In this document: one piece after another, positions 17,699 through 29,900 of the stretch
Layout of the letters: the number at the start of each line of letters is the position of its first letter
Numbering within the stretch: position 1 is the first letter of the stretch
DNA from: Stigmatella aurantiaca
Lineage (GTDB): Bacteria > Myxococcota > Myxococcia > Myxococcales > Myxococcaceae
Direction of reading: 5' to 3'
DNA length: 64,000 nucleotides
NCBI RefSeq assembly: GCF_900109545.1
Contig: NZ_FOAP01000002.1
Span: 62,001 to 126,000, forward strand
Program-made: the position numbers and the translations under genes
Notes under the pieces: generated by a model
Told to the model about the DNA's origin: nothing
The model's input: the letters and a program-made list of their open reading frames with translations, nothing else
Databases searched by the model: none

Positions 17699-17720
17699 CC
17701 CCCCGCTCAGGCGCGGGGGG
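17699..17720. terminator. GC-rich hairpin between convergent genes
   Basis: CCCCCCGC (17699-17706) pairs perfectly with GCGGGGGG (17713-17720) across a six-base loop. It sits exactly between the FAD oxidoreductase stop and the stop of the convergent giant kinase, so it could end transcription in both directions. No T-tract follows, so intrinsic termination is uncertain. Confidence 0.4.
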
Positions 17721-20700
17721 TCTGGGAGCGGGGGCCGCTGGGCAGCACCACGATGAACTCCGCGTACTGGCCCTCCTCGGACTCCACCACCAGCTTGCCC
17801 CCCAGGGAGACCACGACGATGTCGTGGCTGATGGACAGGCCCAGCCCGGTGCCTTCCCCGGTGGGCTTGGTGGTGAAGAACGGGGTGAAGAGCTTCTCGC
17901 GCGCCGCCTGTGGAATGCCCTGGCCGTTGTCCCGGACCCGGATCTCCACGTTGCTGCCCGTCCACCGGGTGGACACCTTCACCCGGGGCTCCTCGACGGG
18001 CTCGGCGGGGCGGACCTTGTCGCTCGCCGCATAGCAGGCGTTGTCCACCAGGTTGAGCACCACCCGGCGGATGTCGTCGGACACCAGGTCCACCTCGGGC
18101 ACCTGGGTGTCGTAGGAGGTCTCGATGACGACGTTGCGACGGGAGCTCTTGGCGTTCAGGCCGTGGTGAACGAGCCGGACGGCCTCCTCCACCAGCTGGT
18201 TCACGTTGGTGCGCCGCCGCTCGCCCCGGTTGCTGCGCGCGTGCTGGAGCATCCCGTCGATGATGCCGCTGGCGCGCTGGCCGTGCTCGCGGATCTTCTG
18301 GGTGTTCAGCTCCAGCTCGTCCAGCAGGGTGTTGAGTTCCTCCTGCTGCCGGTCGATCTGCGGCTTGTCGAGGCCGGGCTGGAGCAGCGGGCGCATCTCC
18401 TGGCGCAGCTCGCGCACCCGGTCGGTGGATAGCAGGGCGAAGTTGGTCACGAAGTTGAGCGGGTTCTTCAGCTCGTGGGCGATGCCGGCGGTGAGCGAGC
18501 CCAGGGAGGCGAGCTTCTCCTGGGTGACGATCTGCGCATGCATGGTCTTGAGCGTCTCGAGCGCCCGGTGCAGCTCCGCGTTCTTGCTGTGCAGCTCCTG
18601 CGTCCGGTCCGCGACGCGCTCCTCCAGCGTGTGGCTGTAGTCCTCCAGCCGCCGGTACAGCTCCGCGTTCTCGATGGAGATGGAGGCCTGGGCGGTGAGC
18701 ATGCCCAGCACCTTGAGCCGGCTGGCGTTGAAGGCCCCCGGCGTCAGGTTGTTCTCCAGGTAGAACAGCCCAAGCGTCTGCCCCCGGTGGCGGATGGGCA
18801 TGCAGAGCACCGAGCGGACCCCGTTGCGGATGACGTACTCGTCATTCTGGTAGGGGGCCGTGGAGGAGGCATCGTCCAGGAGGACCGGCGTCCCGGCGCG
18901 CAGGGCCTGCTCGACCACGGGGCGGCACAGCGCGCTGCTGTGGGAGAGCAGGTGGGGCGGCTCCGGCGCCATGTCGCGGCGCCGCACCTCGCCCGAGGCC
19001 TCGACGAAGTAGTCCGCCCCGCGCTTGAGCGCCAGCACCCCGCGCTGGGCCCCGGCGCTCTCCATGATGACGTGGATGAGGTTGTCGACGAGCTGGGGGA
19101 AGAGGATCTCGCTGGAGATGGCCTGGGAGGCCTTCATCGCCGAGGCCATGTCCAGGGACTCGACGAGCGACTCGGAGTTGGTGGGCGAGGTGGGGGAGGT
19201 GGGGTGCGTGTTGGGGTGCGTGCTCGGCTGGGTGCTCGGGTGGGTGGTGGCCCCGCGCTCCGTGGCCGTCGTCCCGCCCCGGGCCTTGGGGTTCCAGTAG
19301 CGCAGCGTGGAGCCCTGGGACATGAGCAGGTTGGACTGCTCCTGCGTCAGCAGCCGGGTCTTGCCCGTGGCGCCCCAGCGCTCGTAGGCGTAGAGGGCCT
19401 CCAGCAGGTAGGCGGAGGCGATGATGCGGCGCTCCCGGGTGGTGAGGAAGCGGAAGGTCAGCTCGCACGCCAGCGCCTCCACGCCCAGGAACCCGCTCTC
19501 TCGCGCCGCGGCGATGGCCCGCTCGAAGGTGACGAGCGCCTCGTCGTCGTGCCCCTTCGCCTGGGCCTTCTCCGCGCTGACCAGCAGGAAGTAGGGCGCG
19601 AAGCTCCCGGGGTTCCGGCGGGCGCACTTCTCCAGGAAGGCCCGGTGCCGCTCGGCCACCTGGAGCAGCTCCTCGCGGCGCTCCTCGCTCGCCCCCGTGG
19701 AGACGGCCACCGCGCTCAGCGCGTGGTAGAAGGCGAAGGTGGCCACCTGGAACAGGCCGGCCACGAAGGGCAGCAGCGGCTCGGCCTCCTCGGCCTTCGC
19801 CAGCGCCTCCTGCGGGGTGCTCAGCAGGTAGAGCCGCTCCAGCTCGCCCAGCGCCTGGTAGGCCCGGGCCGTGTTCCCCTCGCTCCGGGGCGTGCTCTGG
19901 AGCAGGGGCTCCTCGCTGCCGGTGAGCGCCAGCACCGTCCGGTGGGCCGCCAGGAACATCTCCAGCGCATCCGGATCCCGCTTCGTCTGGAGGAACTCGA
20001 TGAAGCGGCCGTTCTCCGCCTGGAGCTCCTTCAGCGGATCTCCCACCGCGAGGCGGCGCCACAGCCGGACGATGACGCAGTGTCCCGCGTAGATCCAATC
20101 GCCGCTCTCCATCGAGCCCTTGTAGGCCTCGGTGAACTCGCTGATGCCCTCGCGGGCGTTGCGCGTCCAGTGATCGATGAGCCCCGCGCGCAGGTAACGG
20201 ACGCGGGCGTGCAGCATGGGCGCCCGGAAGCGCGCGGACAGCTCCACGGCGAGCTGGCCGAACTCGCTGCCCGTGGCGGGATCATCAATGACGGAGGACA
20301 GCAGCACGCCGTAGATGACGTAGCCGAAGGCGGACAGGCTGCTGTGGCCATGCTCCAGGGAGATCCGGACGATGCGCAGCGCCAGCAGCGCGAAGAGCCC
20401 CTGATGGACCATGTACGCGGAGGCCGCGATGCTGGCCAGCAGGTTGAGCGCGAGCTCCTGGTTGGGATCGCTCATGGGCGGCAGCCCGAGCAGCGCCGCG
20501 GCCCGGCGGCCCTGGAGCCGCTCGGCCACGGCGGTCAGCTCCTGGCCCAGCTCCGCCTGGCCCGGCTCCGCGGGCAGGTCCACGCCCAGCAGCCGCAGGC
20601 CCTCCAGGCCCAGCTGGATGGCCTCCGTGTGCTGGCTGTTGAGCGAGGCCAGGGTGGCCCGCATCGCGAGCACGTCCGCCTTCTGCGCCACGGAGCGCGC

Positions 20701-23172
20701 CTGCTCCAGCAGCGTGGCGAAGCCCGTGGAGGCCGCGGCGAAGTCCCCCGCCAGGTAGCTGGACTCGGCCAGCTCGAGCTGGAGCGGGAGGATCCGCTCG
20801 TACTCGTCCCGCCAGGCGGTGACGTCAAGCAGCGCGATGCCGGTGCGGAACAGGTTGCAAGCGGTGCGGTAGGCCCCCGAGGCCTTCGCCTGGCGCCCGG
20901 CCTTCAAGTGCAGGTCCGCCAGCTCCTGGCGCAGCGCCGCGGTGCTCACCTGCTCCGGGGCGTAGGCCACGTGCGGCAGGATGTTGAAGGCCCGCGCTTC
21001 GATGGCCCCTACCGCCCGGGCATCCTCCAGCAGCCGCAGGCCGATCTGCGTGTGCCGCCCGGCGCGCTCCTCCGGGGGGAGCTGCAGGTAGGCCGCCTGG
21101 CGGACGCGCTCGTGGAGGAAGCGGAAGGTCAGCTCCAGATCCGCCGGCAGGACGAGGCCGCCCTGGGGATCCAGCAGCAGGTAGTCCTTGCTGAGGGGGA
21201 GCACGAGCCCCTGCTCGATGGCGCTCCACAGCGTGCGCGCGGTCTCCGCCGCCGTGGCCTGGCGCACCACGGTCAGGTCCTTGAAGTGGAACACGCTGCC
21301 CAGGCAGGCCGCGTACTGGAGCACCTCCGTGGTCTCCGGCGGCAGGCGGCGGATCTCGGCCGCCATCAGGTCCGCCACGTCGTTGGGAATCTCCCGGGCG
21401 TCGATCTGCGCGAGATCCCAATCCCACCGGCCCGCGCTCGCGTCGAAGCGCAGCAGCCGCTGGTCGTGCAAGAAGCGCAGGAACTCGCGCACGGAGAAGG
21501 GGTTGCCGCCGGTGCGGGCATGGAGGAGCTGGCCCAGCTCCAGCGCGTTCAGGGGCTCGGCGGAGGTCGCCTCGCGCACCATCCGCACCACCTCCTCGAT
21601 GCCGAGCGGGGAGACGCGGATCTCCTGGAAGGGGCTCTCGGCGGAGCGCAGGCTGGCCAGGGCCTGCTCGAGCGGATGAGAGGGGGAGAGCTCCGTGCTC
21701 CGGTAGGCGCAGAGGAGCAGCAGGTGGTGGCTGTCGGGCTCGCACGCCAGCGACTGCATCCACGAGAGCGTCGCGACGTCCGCCCACTGGAGGTCATCCA
21801 GGAAGATGACGAGCGGGCGCTCGGGCCGCGTGAAGGCCTGGAGCGCCTGCACGAGCACGCGGTTGAGGCGGTTGCGGGACTCGGAGGACGGGAGCGGGGT
21901 GGGCGGGGGCTGCTCACCCAGCAGCGCGCGCACCTCCGGGACGGCCTGGACGAGCACGGACGTGTTTACGCCCAGCGCGTCCTTCAGGCTCCGCTGGACG
22001 CGCGCCGTCTCCGGGCCGCCCTCCTCGCGCATCTGCTGGACGAGGTGGTTCAGGACTTGATGGACGGCGTCGAAGGGCACCCCGCGCTGGAGCGGATCGC
22101 ACTTGCCCGTGGCGAACAGGCCCTGGCGGGCGGCGGTCACCCGGTGCAGCTCGTTGACGAGCGACGACTTGCCAATGCCCGGCGAGCCGGTGATGAAGAG
22201 CAGCTCGCTGCTGCCCTTCACGGCGCGCTCGTGGGCCTCCTTCAATTGATCGACGTCCGCGGCGCGCCCGTAGAAGCCCTGGGGCAGGCGGAACTGATGG
22301 GTCCGGTCCGAGGTGCCCAGCGGAAAGGACGAGACGAGCTGCCATTCCTTCAGGCGGCGCCGGCACTCCTCCAGGTCCGCGATGAGGCCGAAGGCCGTCT
22401 GGTACCGGGCCTCGGGATCCTTGGCGAGCAGCTTGACGACGATGGCGGAGATCGGCTCCGGGAGGGAGGGCACCAGCTCGCGGGGCGAGGGAGGCATCTG
22501 CGCCACGTGGGCATGGAGCAGCTCCAGCGGCGTCTCGGACTCGAAGACGTGGCGGTGGGTGAGCAGCTCGAAGAAGGTGGCGCCCAGCGCATAGAAGTCC
22601 GCGCGGTAGTCCACGCCGCGGTTCATCCGCCCCGTCTGCTCGGGCGCCATGTAGGCCAGGGTTCCCGTGAGCACCGTGGGGTTGTCGGGGGTGACGGCCT
22701 CCACCGCGATGGCCACCGAGATGGAGAAGTCGGCGATCTTCAGCAGCCCCGTGTCGGGGTTGACGATGATGTTCTGCGGCTTGATGTCCTTGTGGATGAC
22801 GCCATGCCGGTGGATGTGCCCCAGCGCCGTGGTGATGCGGATGGCGTAGTCGAGGAACGTCTCCACCCCCAGCGCCCCGCGCTCCTCCAGCAGGTGGTGG
22901 AGCGAACGGCCGCCGAAGTCCTCCAGCACGAGCGCGGCCCGGTCGGTGAACTCCTCCACGCCGAACACCTGGATGATGCCATCGCCCTCCACGCGGCGGG
23001 CGATGGCGTACTCACGCTGGATCTCCAGGGTGCGGCGCCGGTCCAGGTAGTCGCTGCCGGGCAGCTTGAGGATGACGGGGCACTCATCCTTGAGCCGCGT
23101 CGCGCGGACGAGCATCGAGCGCGAGCTCTCGTGAATCGTCTCGTGGAAGGTGTATCCCGCCCGACTGGCCAT
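17707..23172 (-). CDS. Hybrid Ser/Thr kinase - AAA ATPase - TPR - GAF - histidine kinase
   Basis: A 1821-aa cytoplasmic signalling protein. The N-terminal Ser/Thr kinase (about 8-275) has K36 and catalytic-loop HKDIKPQN (D129), but DFS (148-150) instead of DFG. A predicted P-loop ATPase follows (GSPGIGKSS at 329-337, FLDDLQWAD as Walker B), then about 600 residues of helical TPR-like repeats. A low-complexity linker rich in His/Pro/Ser/Thr leads into a GAF domain (about 1370-1530) and a C-terminal histidine kinase with H1566 in AHELKNPLN, N-box Asn1707/Asn1711, DNGQGIP and GTGLGLS. This trifunctional architecture is common in myxobacteria and cyanobacteria. The signal is unknown. It is convergent with the FAD cassette and may sense related metabolism, which is speculation. 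Confidence 0.93.
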   Translation of the reverse strand: MASRAGYTFHETIHESSRSMLVRATRLKDECPVILKLPGSDYLDRRRTLEIQREYAIARRVEGDGIIQVFGVEEFTDRAALVLEDFGGRSLHHLLEERGALGVETFLDYAIRITTALGHIHRHGVIHKDIKPQNIIVNPDTGLLKIADFSISVAIAVEAVTPDNPTVLTGTLAYMAPEQTGRMNRGVDYRADFYALGATFFELLTHRHVFESETPLELLHAHVAQMPPSPRELVPSLPEPISAIVVKLLAKDPEARYQTAFGLIADLEECRRRLKEWQLVSSFPLGTSDRTHQFRLPQGFYGRAADVDQLKEAHERAVKGSSELLFITGSPGIGKSSLVNELHRVTAARQGLFATGKCDPLQRGVPFDAVHQVLNHLVQQMREEGGPETARVQRSLKDALGVNTSVLVQAVPEVRALLGEQPPPTPLPSSESRNRLNRVLVQALQAFTRPERPLVIFLDDLQWADVATLSWMQSLACEPDSHHLLLLCAYRSTELSPSHPLEQALASLRSAESPFQEIRVSPLGIEEVVRMVREATSAEPLNALELGQLLHARTGGNPFSVREFLRFLHDQRLLRFDASAGRWDWDLAQIDAREIPNDVADLMAAEIRRLPPETTEVLQYAACLGSVFHFKDLTVVRQATAAETARTLWSAIEQGLVLPLSKDYLLLDPQGGLVLPADLELTFRFLHERVRQAAYLQLPPEERAGRHTQIGLRLLEDARAVGAIEARAFNILPHVAYAPEQVSTAALRQELADLHLKAGRQAKASGAYRTACNLFRTGIALLDVTAWRDEYERILPLQLELAESSYLAGDFAAASTGFATLLEQARSVAQKADVLAMRATLASLNSQHTEAIQLGLEGLRLLGVDLPAEPGQAELGQELTAVAERLQGRRAAALLGLPPMSDPNQELALNLLASIAASAYMVHQGLFALLALRIVRISLEHGHSSLSAFGYVIYGVLLSSVIDDPATGSEFGQLAVELSARFRAPMLHARVRYLRAGLIDHWTRNAREGISEFTEAYKGSMESGDWIYAGHCVIVRLWRRLAVGDPLKELQAENGRFIEFLQTKRDPDALEMFLAAHRTVLALTGSEEPLLQSTPRSEGNTARAYQALGELERLYLLSTPQEALAKAEEAEPLLPFVAGLFQVATFAFYHALSAVAVSTGASEERREELLQVAERHRAFLEKCARRNPGSFAPYFLLVSAEKAQAKGHDDEALVTFERAIAAARESGFLGVEALACELTFRFLTTRERRIIASAYLLEALYAYERWGATGKTRLLTQEQSNLLMSQGSTLRYWNPKARGGTTATERGATTHPSTQPSTHPNTHPTSPTSPTNSESLVESLDMASAMKASQAISSEILFPQLVDNLIHVIMESAGAQRGVLALKRGADYFVEASGEVRRRDMAPEPPHLLSHSSALCRPVVEQALRAGTPVLLDDASSTAPYQNDEYVIRNGVRSVLCMPIRHRGQTLGLFYLENNLTPGAFNASRLKVLGMLTAQASISIENAELYRRLEDYSHTLEERVADRTQELHSKNAELHRALETLKTMHAQIVTQEKLASLGSLTAGIAHELKNPLNFVTNFALLSTDRVRELRQEMRPLLQPGLDKPQIDRQQEELNTLLDELELNTQKIREHGQRASGIIDGMLQHARSNRGERRRTNVNQLVEEAVRLVHHGLNAKSSRRNVVIETSYDTQVPEVDLVSDDIRRVVLNLVDNACYAASDKVRPAEPVEEPRVKVSTRWTGSNVEIRVRDNGQGIPQAAREKLFTPFFTTKPTGEGTGLGLSISHDIVVVSLGGKLVVESEEGQYAEFIVVLPSGPRSQTPRA

Positions 23173-23257
23173 GGGGCTCCCTGGAGCCCCTGCCGGTGGG
23201 GTCTCCCGGACAAGCCTAGCGAAGCGGTATGACCCGTGCAGCCATGCCCTGGGGCCG

Positions 23258-24607
23258 CTACATGGCGAAGCCGACGGCCACGTTGGTGACGAGCTTTTTC
23301 GTGTCCGGAGATCGGATCAACTCGAAACCCACGGCGGGGATCGCCAGATTTCTCAGGTAAGCGCGCAAACCCACCCCCGGGGCGACATATCGGGTGGGGT
23401 GGCTGTTCCAGCGTGTGGCACCGACATCCACGAAGGCGTGGGCGGTGAAGGTGGCGAAGCGCGGGCTCCAGAGGGGGGCCTGGTACTCGACGGTGAGCAT
23501 GCCCGCCTCCTCGGCCCACAGGCCCGCGTTGACGAAGCCGCGGCTTCCGGTGCGGCCTCCCAGCAGCACCGCGTCCAGCGTGGGGTCGCCGTTCGAGCGC
23601 TCGTAGGCCCCGCTGAAGGTGAGGGAGTGGTTGCTGAACACCGCCTGGGTGTAGCTGGCGCCCAGGGACACCTGGCGCAGGTCTCGCGCGGAGCCGAGGA
23701 AGTTCAGCCCCTCGCGGTAGCGCACGCGGGCCGAGAGCCCCTCATTGAAATAGAAGTGGAAGTCCTGGCCCTGGTACTCCGCCGCCACCGTCACCCCGTG
23801 CACATCGCTCCGGGGCGGCGAGAGCGTGTAGCCCTCCCGGACGGAAGGGCGGTTGGTGAGGCTGAACCAGCCGGCGCCCACGTTCAACTCGGGCGTCAGC
23901 TGGTAGCCCAGCACCCCTCCGAAATCCAGGCGCTGGTCCTCATAGCTGTCGGCGATGGCGTCGTCCTGGTAGCGCTCGCGATCCGCCCGGGAGAAGAGGA
24001 ACGAGAGATCTCCTGTCCAGCGGCTGCCGAGGATGCCGGGATCCTTATAGAGGGCAAAGGCACTGCCGCCCCGGTTGGAGATGATGCCGCCGCCCACCAG
24101 CACCTTGTTGAGGCCGAGCAGGTTGGACTCCAGGGCGAAGATGCCGGCCTGCCACCGGTTCTTGCCGCTGGAGAAGAAGGGCACGGGCAGGAGCGTCCAG
24201 CGCTCCTCCACCACCACGTGGAGCACCACGCCGGTGCTGCCCGGCTGGGTGAGCACCTCCACGCTCTTGAAGAGCTTGAGGTTGAGCAGCCGCCGCTTCA
24301 GCTCGCCCTGCATGTCGGGCTTCACCGCATCGCCCGGGGCCACGCGCAGCGCGCGCAGGATGACGAAGTCCTGGGTGCGCGTGTTGCCTTTGACTTCGAT
24401 CCGCTCGACGCGGCTGTCCTCTTCCTCGCGCGAAGCCGCTTCCGGGACGGAAGGGGCGGCCTCGGCGGGAGGCAGGGCCTCTTCGAGCACCTCCGGCACG
24501 GGCTCCTGCGCCCCCGAAGTCACCGGGGCCAGCACCGCCACGGAAGCCGTGGCGGTGAGGGTGCGCAGCCAACGGACAGACACCGGGTGGGGATGTGTCT
24601 TCACCAT
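23258..24607 (-). CDS. Omp85/BamA-like outer-membrane beta-barrel protein
   Basis: A 449-aa protein with a signal peptide (about residues 1-33) and an acidic Pro-rich spacer. One POTRA-like domain follows (about 66-135, beginning RVERIEVKGNTRTQ), then a C-terminal barrel with alternating polar/hydrophobic strands. The barrel contains GGRTGSRGF and a final strand ending VAVGFAM. BamA has five POTRAs and is near 800 aa, so this is a short Omp85-family member, of the kind used for surface assembly or secretion of particular partners. It lies 24 bases downstream of the TolC gene and probably shares its transcript. What it inserts or secretes is unknown. Confidence 0.8.
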   Translation of the reverse strand: MVKTHPHPVSVRWLRTLTATASVAVLAPVTSGAQEPVPEVLEEALPPAEAAPSVPEAASREEEDSRVERIEVKGNTRTQDFVILRALRVAPGDAVKPDMQGELKRRLLNLKLFKSVEVLTQPGSTGVVLHVVVEERWTLLPVPFFSSGKNRWQAGIFALESNLLGLNKVLVGGGIISNRGGSAFALYKDPGILGSRWTGDLSFLFSRADRERYQDDAIADSYEDQRLDFGGVLGYQLTPELNVGAGWFSLTNRPSVREGYTLSPPRSDVHGVTVAAEYQGQDFHFYFNEGLSARVRYREGLNFLGSARDLRQVSLGASYTQAVFSNHSLTFSGAYERSNGDPTLDAVLLGGRTGSRGFVNAGLWAEEAGMLTVEYQAPLWSPRFATFTAHAFVDVGATRWNSHPTRYVAPGVGLRAYLRNLAIPAVGFELIRSPDTKKLVTNVAVGFAM

Positions 24608-24631
24608 AAAGCCGGAGGACTGCGAAGAGGG

Positions 24632-26077
24632 TTAACGCGCGGAGGACTTCACGGGCTCCGGCATGTCGGAGGGCTCGGCCAGGCTGTTGCCGGTGGGATC
24701 GAACAGCCCCATGGCCCGGGCCAGCGCCAGCCGCGACAGCCGGAGGTTGAGCTCCTCGGCCACGGCCGACAGCTCCGCGGCGGCCAGCGACGCGTTGATG
24801 TCCGTCACCTGGAGGTAGGTGGCGGCGCCCGCCTCGAAGCTCTCCTTGGTGAGGCGCGCCGTCTCCCGGGCGATCTTCACCCGGTCTTCGGCCGTTTTGA
24901 GGTTGACCTCGGAGGTGCCGAGCTCCAGCGCCGCGCGGCGCACCTCGTCGCGCGCCCGCTGCTCGGCGCCACGCAGGTTGGCGTTGGCCTCGGCGATCTT
25001 CGCCGAGCCCTCGCGGATGTTGGCCTCGCGCAGGCCGCCGTCGAACAGCGTCCAGGAGAGCGCCAGGCCCGCGGTCCAGGCCGTGGTCTGCCCGGTGAGG
25101 CCCGCGGCGTTGCTCGCGGTGAAGCCGCCGGTGGCGTAGAGGTTGGGGAAGTACTGGAAGATGTACTGCCGGCGGCCGAGGCGGGCGATGTCCACGCTGA
25201 GGCGGGCGGCGCCCACGTCCTGGCGCTTGTCGAGCGCCGTCTGCTCCGCGGTCTCCGGGTTGGCCGCCTCGGCGGGCACGGCGACCTCGGGTTCACTGGG
25301 CGGGGCCACGTCGAAGTCCACGGGGCGCGCGAGCAGCGCCGCCAGCGAGCTGCGGGCGGAGGCATAGGAGTTGCGGCTGCGGACCAGCTCCTGCTCGGCC
25401 TGCTTGCGGTCCAGCGTCGCGCGCAGCACGGCCAAGCGCTCCACGTCACCGACGTCGAAGCGCACCTGGGCATCGCGCTCGAAGCCGCGGCGCACCTCGA
25501 GCAGCTGCTCCTGGACGGCGAGCGAGTCCCGGAGGCTCGCGGCCCCCAGGTAGGCCTGTGCCACGGCGAAGAGCAGCTGCCGGCGCGCATCCTCCACGGT
25601 CAGGGCCGCGACGCGCTCGCCCAGGTAGGCGCTCTGGATGGCGGGCCACAGCTGCGGGACGATCAGCGCCTGCCGCAGGGTGCCCTGCGCGCCGAGCTGG
25701 TTGGCCTGCTGGATGGCGACGGGGGGCTGGTCCGGGAGGAGCGGAATCAGCACTTCCTGCTGCCGCGTGTAGGAGGCGTTGAGGACGATGTTGGGCAGGT
25801 AGCCCGACCAGGCCTTGTTGCTGAGCTCATCGGCCTGGCGCAGCCGGGCACGGGCGGCCTCCAGGCTCGGGTTCTGCTTCTCCGCCAGGTTGATGGCCTG
25901 CTCGAAGGTGAGCACGGGCAGCGAGGGGGCCGTGGTGGAGGAGGGCGCCGTGGGCGAGGCGGCGGCGGCTTCTGGAGAAGAGGGTGCCGCTGCTTCCGGG
26001 GCCTCCCGGGTGGGAGCGTCGGAGGCGCTGGGTGCCTGGGTCAACAAGAGGCCGGACAGGAGGGTGCGGATAAACAT
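24632..26077 (-). CDS. TolC-family outer-membrane efflux channel
   Basis: Outer-membrane/periplasmic channel component (481 aa) of the tripartite RND efflux system encoded upstream. A short signal segment (MFIRTLLSGLLL) and a Pro/Ala/Ser-rich stretch to residue about 55 precede two long repeats of helical hairpins with Ala/Glu/Arg-rich heptads, as in OEP-domain proteins. LTFEQAINLAEKQNPSLEAA is the family-typical first helix. The frame runs upstream to 26173, but ATG at 26077 is where the signal peptide begins. It is separated from the MarR gene by 102 bases with a hairpin, and from the Omp85-like gene by 24 bases. Confidence 0.88.
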   Translation of the reverse strand: MFIRTLLSGLLLTQAPSASDAPTREAPEAAAPSSPEAAAASPTAPSSTTAPSLPVLTFEQAINLAEKQNPSLEAARARLRQADELSNKAWSGYLPNIVLNASYTRQQEVLIPLLPDQPPVAIQQANQLGAQGTLRQALIVPQLWPAIQSAYLGERVAALTVEDARRQLLFAVAQAYLGAASLRDSLAVQEQLLEVRRGFERDAQVRFDVGDVERLAVLRATLDRKQAEQELVRSRNSYASARSSLAALLARPVDFDVAPPSEPEVAVPAEAANPETAEQTALDKRQDVGAARLSVDIARLGRRQYIFQYFPNLYATGGFTASNAAGLTGQTTAWTAGLALSWTLFDGGLREANIREGSAKIAEANANLRGAEQRARDEVRRAALELGTSEVNLKTAEDRVKIARETARLTKESFEAGAATYLQVTDINASLAAAELSAVAEELNLRLSRLALARAMGLFDPTGNSLAEPSDMPEPVKSSAR

Positions 26078-26128
26078 AAAGGTCGAGAGACGGCTTCGAG
26101 GAAAGGAAGAGGATGCACAGGGGGCGCT

Positions 26129-26151
26129 GCGGGCCCTTTGCAGGGACCCGC
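26129..26151 (-). other. Hairpin between marR-like and tolC-like genes
   Basis: GCGGGCCCT and AGGGACCCGC can pair around a TTGC loop with one bulged base. On the transcript it lies just upstream of the TolC start. It may tune relative expression of pump and channel genes (partial termination or mRNA processing), or simply reflect high GC. No T-tract is present. Confidence 0.35.
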
Positions 26152-26179
26152 TCCAAGCGCCGGGCTGGACCAACGGGGG

Positions 26180-26721
26180 CTAGGTATCGACAGGCTGCGG
26201 GGCGCAGCCGGTCTGTTTCGCGCTCATACCCTGGATGAGACGCTCGACGATGTCGAAGAGCGCGGTCTGATAGTGGGGCTCCAGCATGCCGAGAAGATTG
26301 CCGAGCCCCGTCTCGATGAGGGTGGTGATCTGCGCGTAGAGCTTCTGGCCCTCCGCGGTGAGCTGGATGGAGACGCTGCGCCGGTCTTCTGGCGAGCGTG
26401 TCCGCTCGACGAAATCCATCTTCTCGAGCCGGTCGACGACCCCGGTGATGCTCTTGTCGTGGATGGCCGCGCGCCGCGCGAGCACGCCGATGTGCAGCGG
26501 CCCCTCATACCCCAGCCACATGATGACGTGGAACTGGGGCGAGCTGAGCTGCAGGTTCTCGCACAGCAGCGAGATGGGATCCCTCAACATCGAGCGGGTG
26601 CGGCCAGCCCGCATCAGCATCTCGTGGAGGCGGGAACCCATGTCGCGCAGGTGGGCAGGCAGCTCCGGCGCGGAGGACTGCTCCGGCGCCGGGGCCTGCT
26701 CTGGCGACAGCGGGGTTTCAA

Positions 26722-26725
<4 letters not shown>
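26180..26725 (-). CDS. MarR-family transcriptional regulator
   Basis: A 181-aa DNA-binding regulator. A Pro/Glu-rich leader (1-25) precedes the MarR winged helix. The recognition-helix region is ARRAAIHDKSITGVVDRLEK, followed by the wing VERTRSPEDRRSV, the DxR signature of the family. Dimerisation helices flank it. Its start overlaps the stop of the RND pump gene (ATGA), so it is made from the efflux transcript and is the obvious local autoregulator. A 25-bp near-perfect inverted repeat over the operon promoter (31121-31145) is the likely binding site. MarR proteins usually release DNA when they bind a phenolic or drug-like ligand. Confidence 0.93.
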
Positions 26726-29862
<3,137 letters not shown>

Positions 29863-29900
29863 GGTGGTTGGCGGGCTTTCGCTCGACTCGCTTTAAAGGT

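Noticed and set aside
18475-23232. A 1585-codon open frame on the plus strand opposite the giant kinase
   Set aside because: It is a mirror of the real gene caused by very high GC at third positions; its protein is low-complexity Arg/Gly/Gln/His-rich, with no family motif, and it overlaps the well-supported kinase completely.
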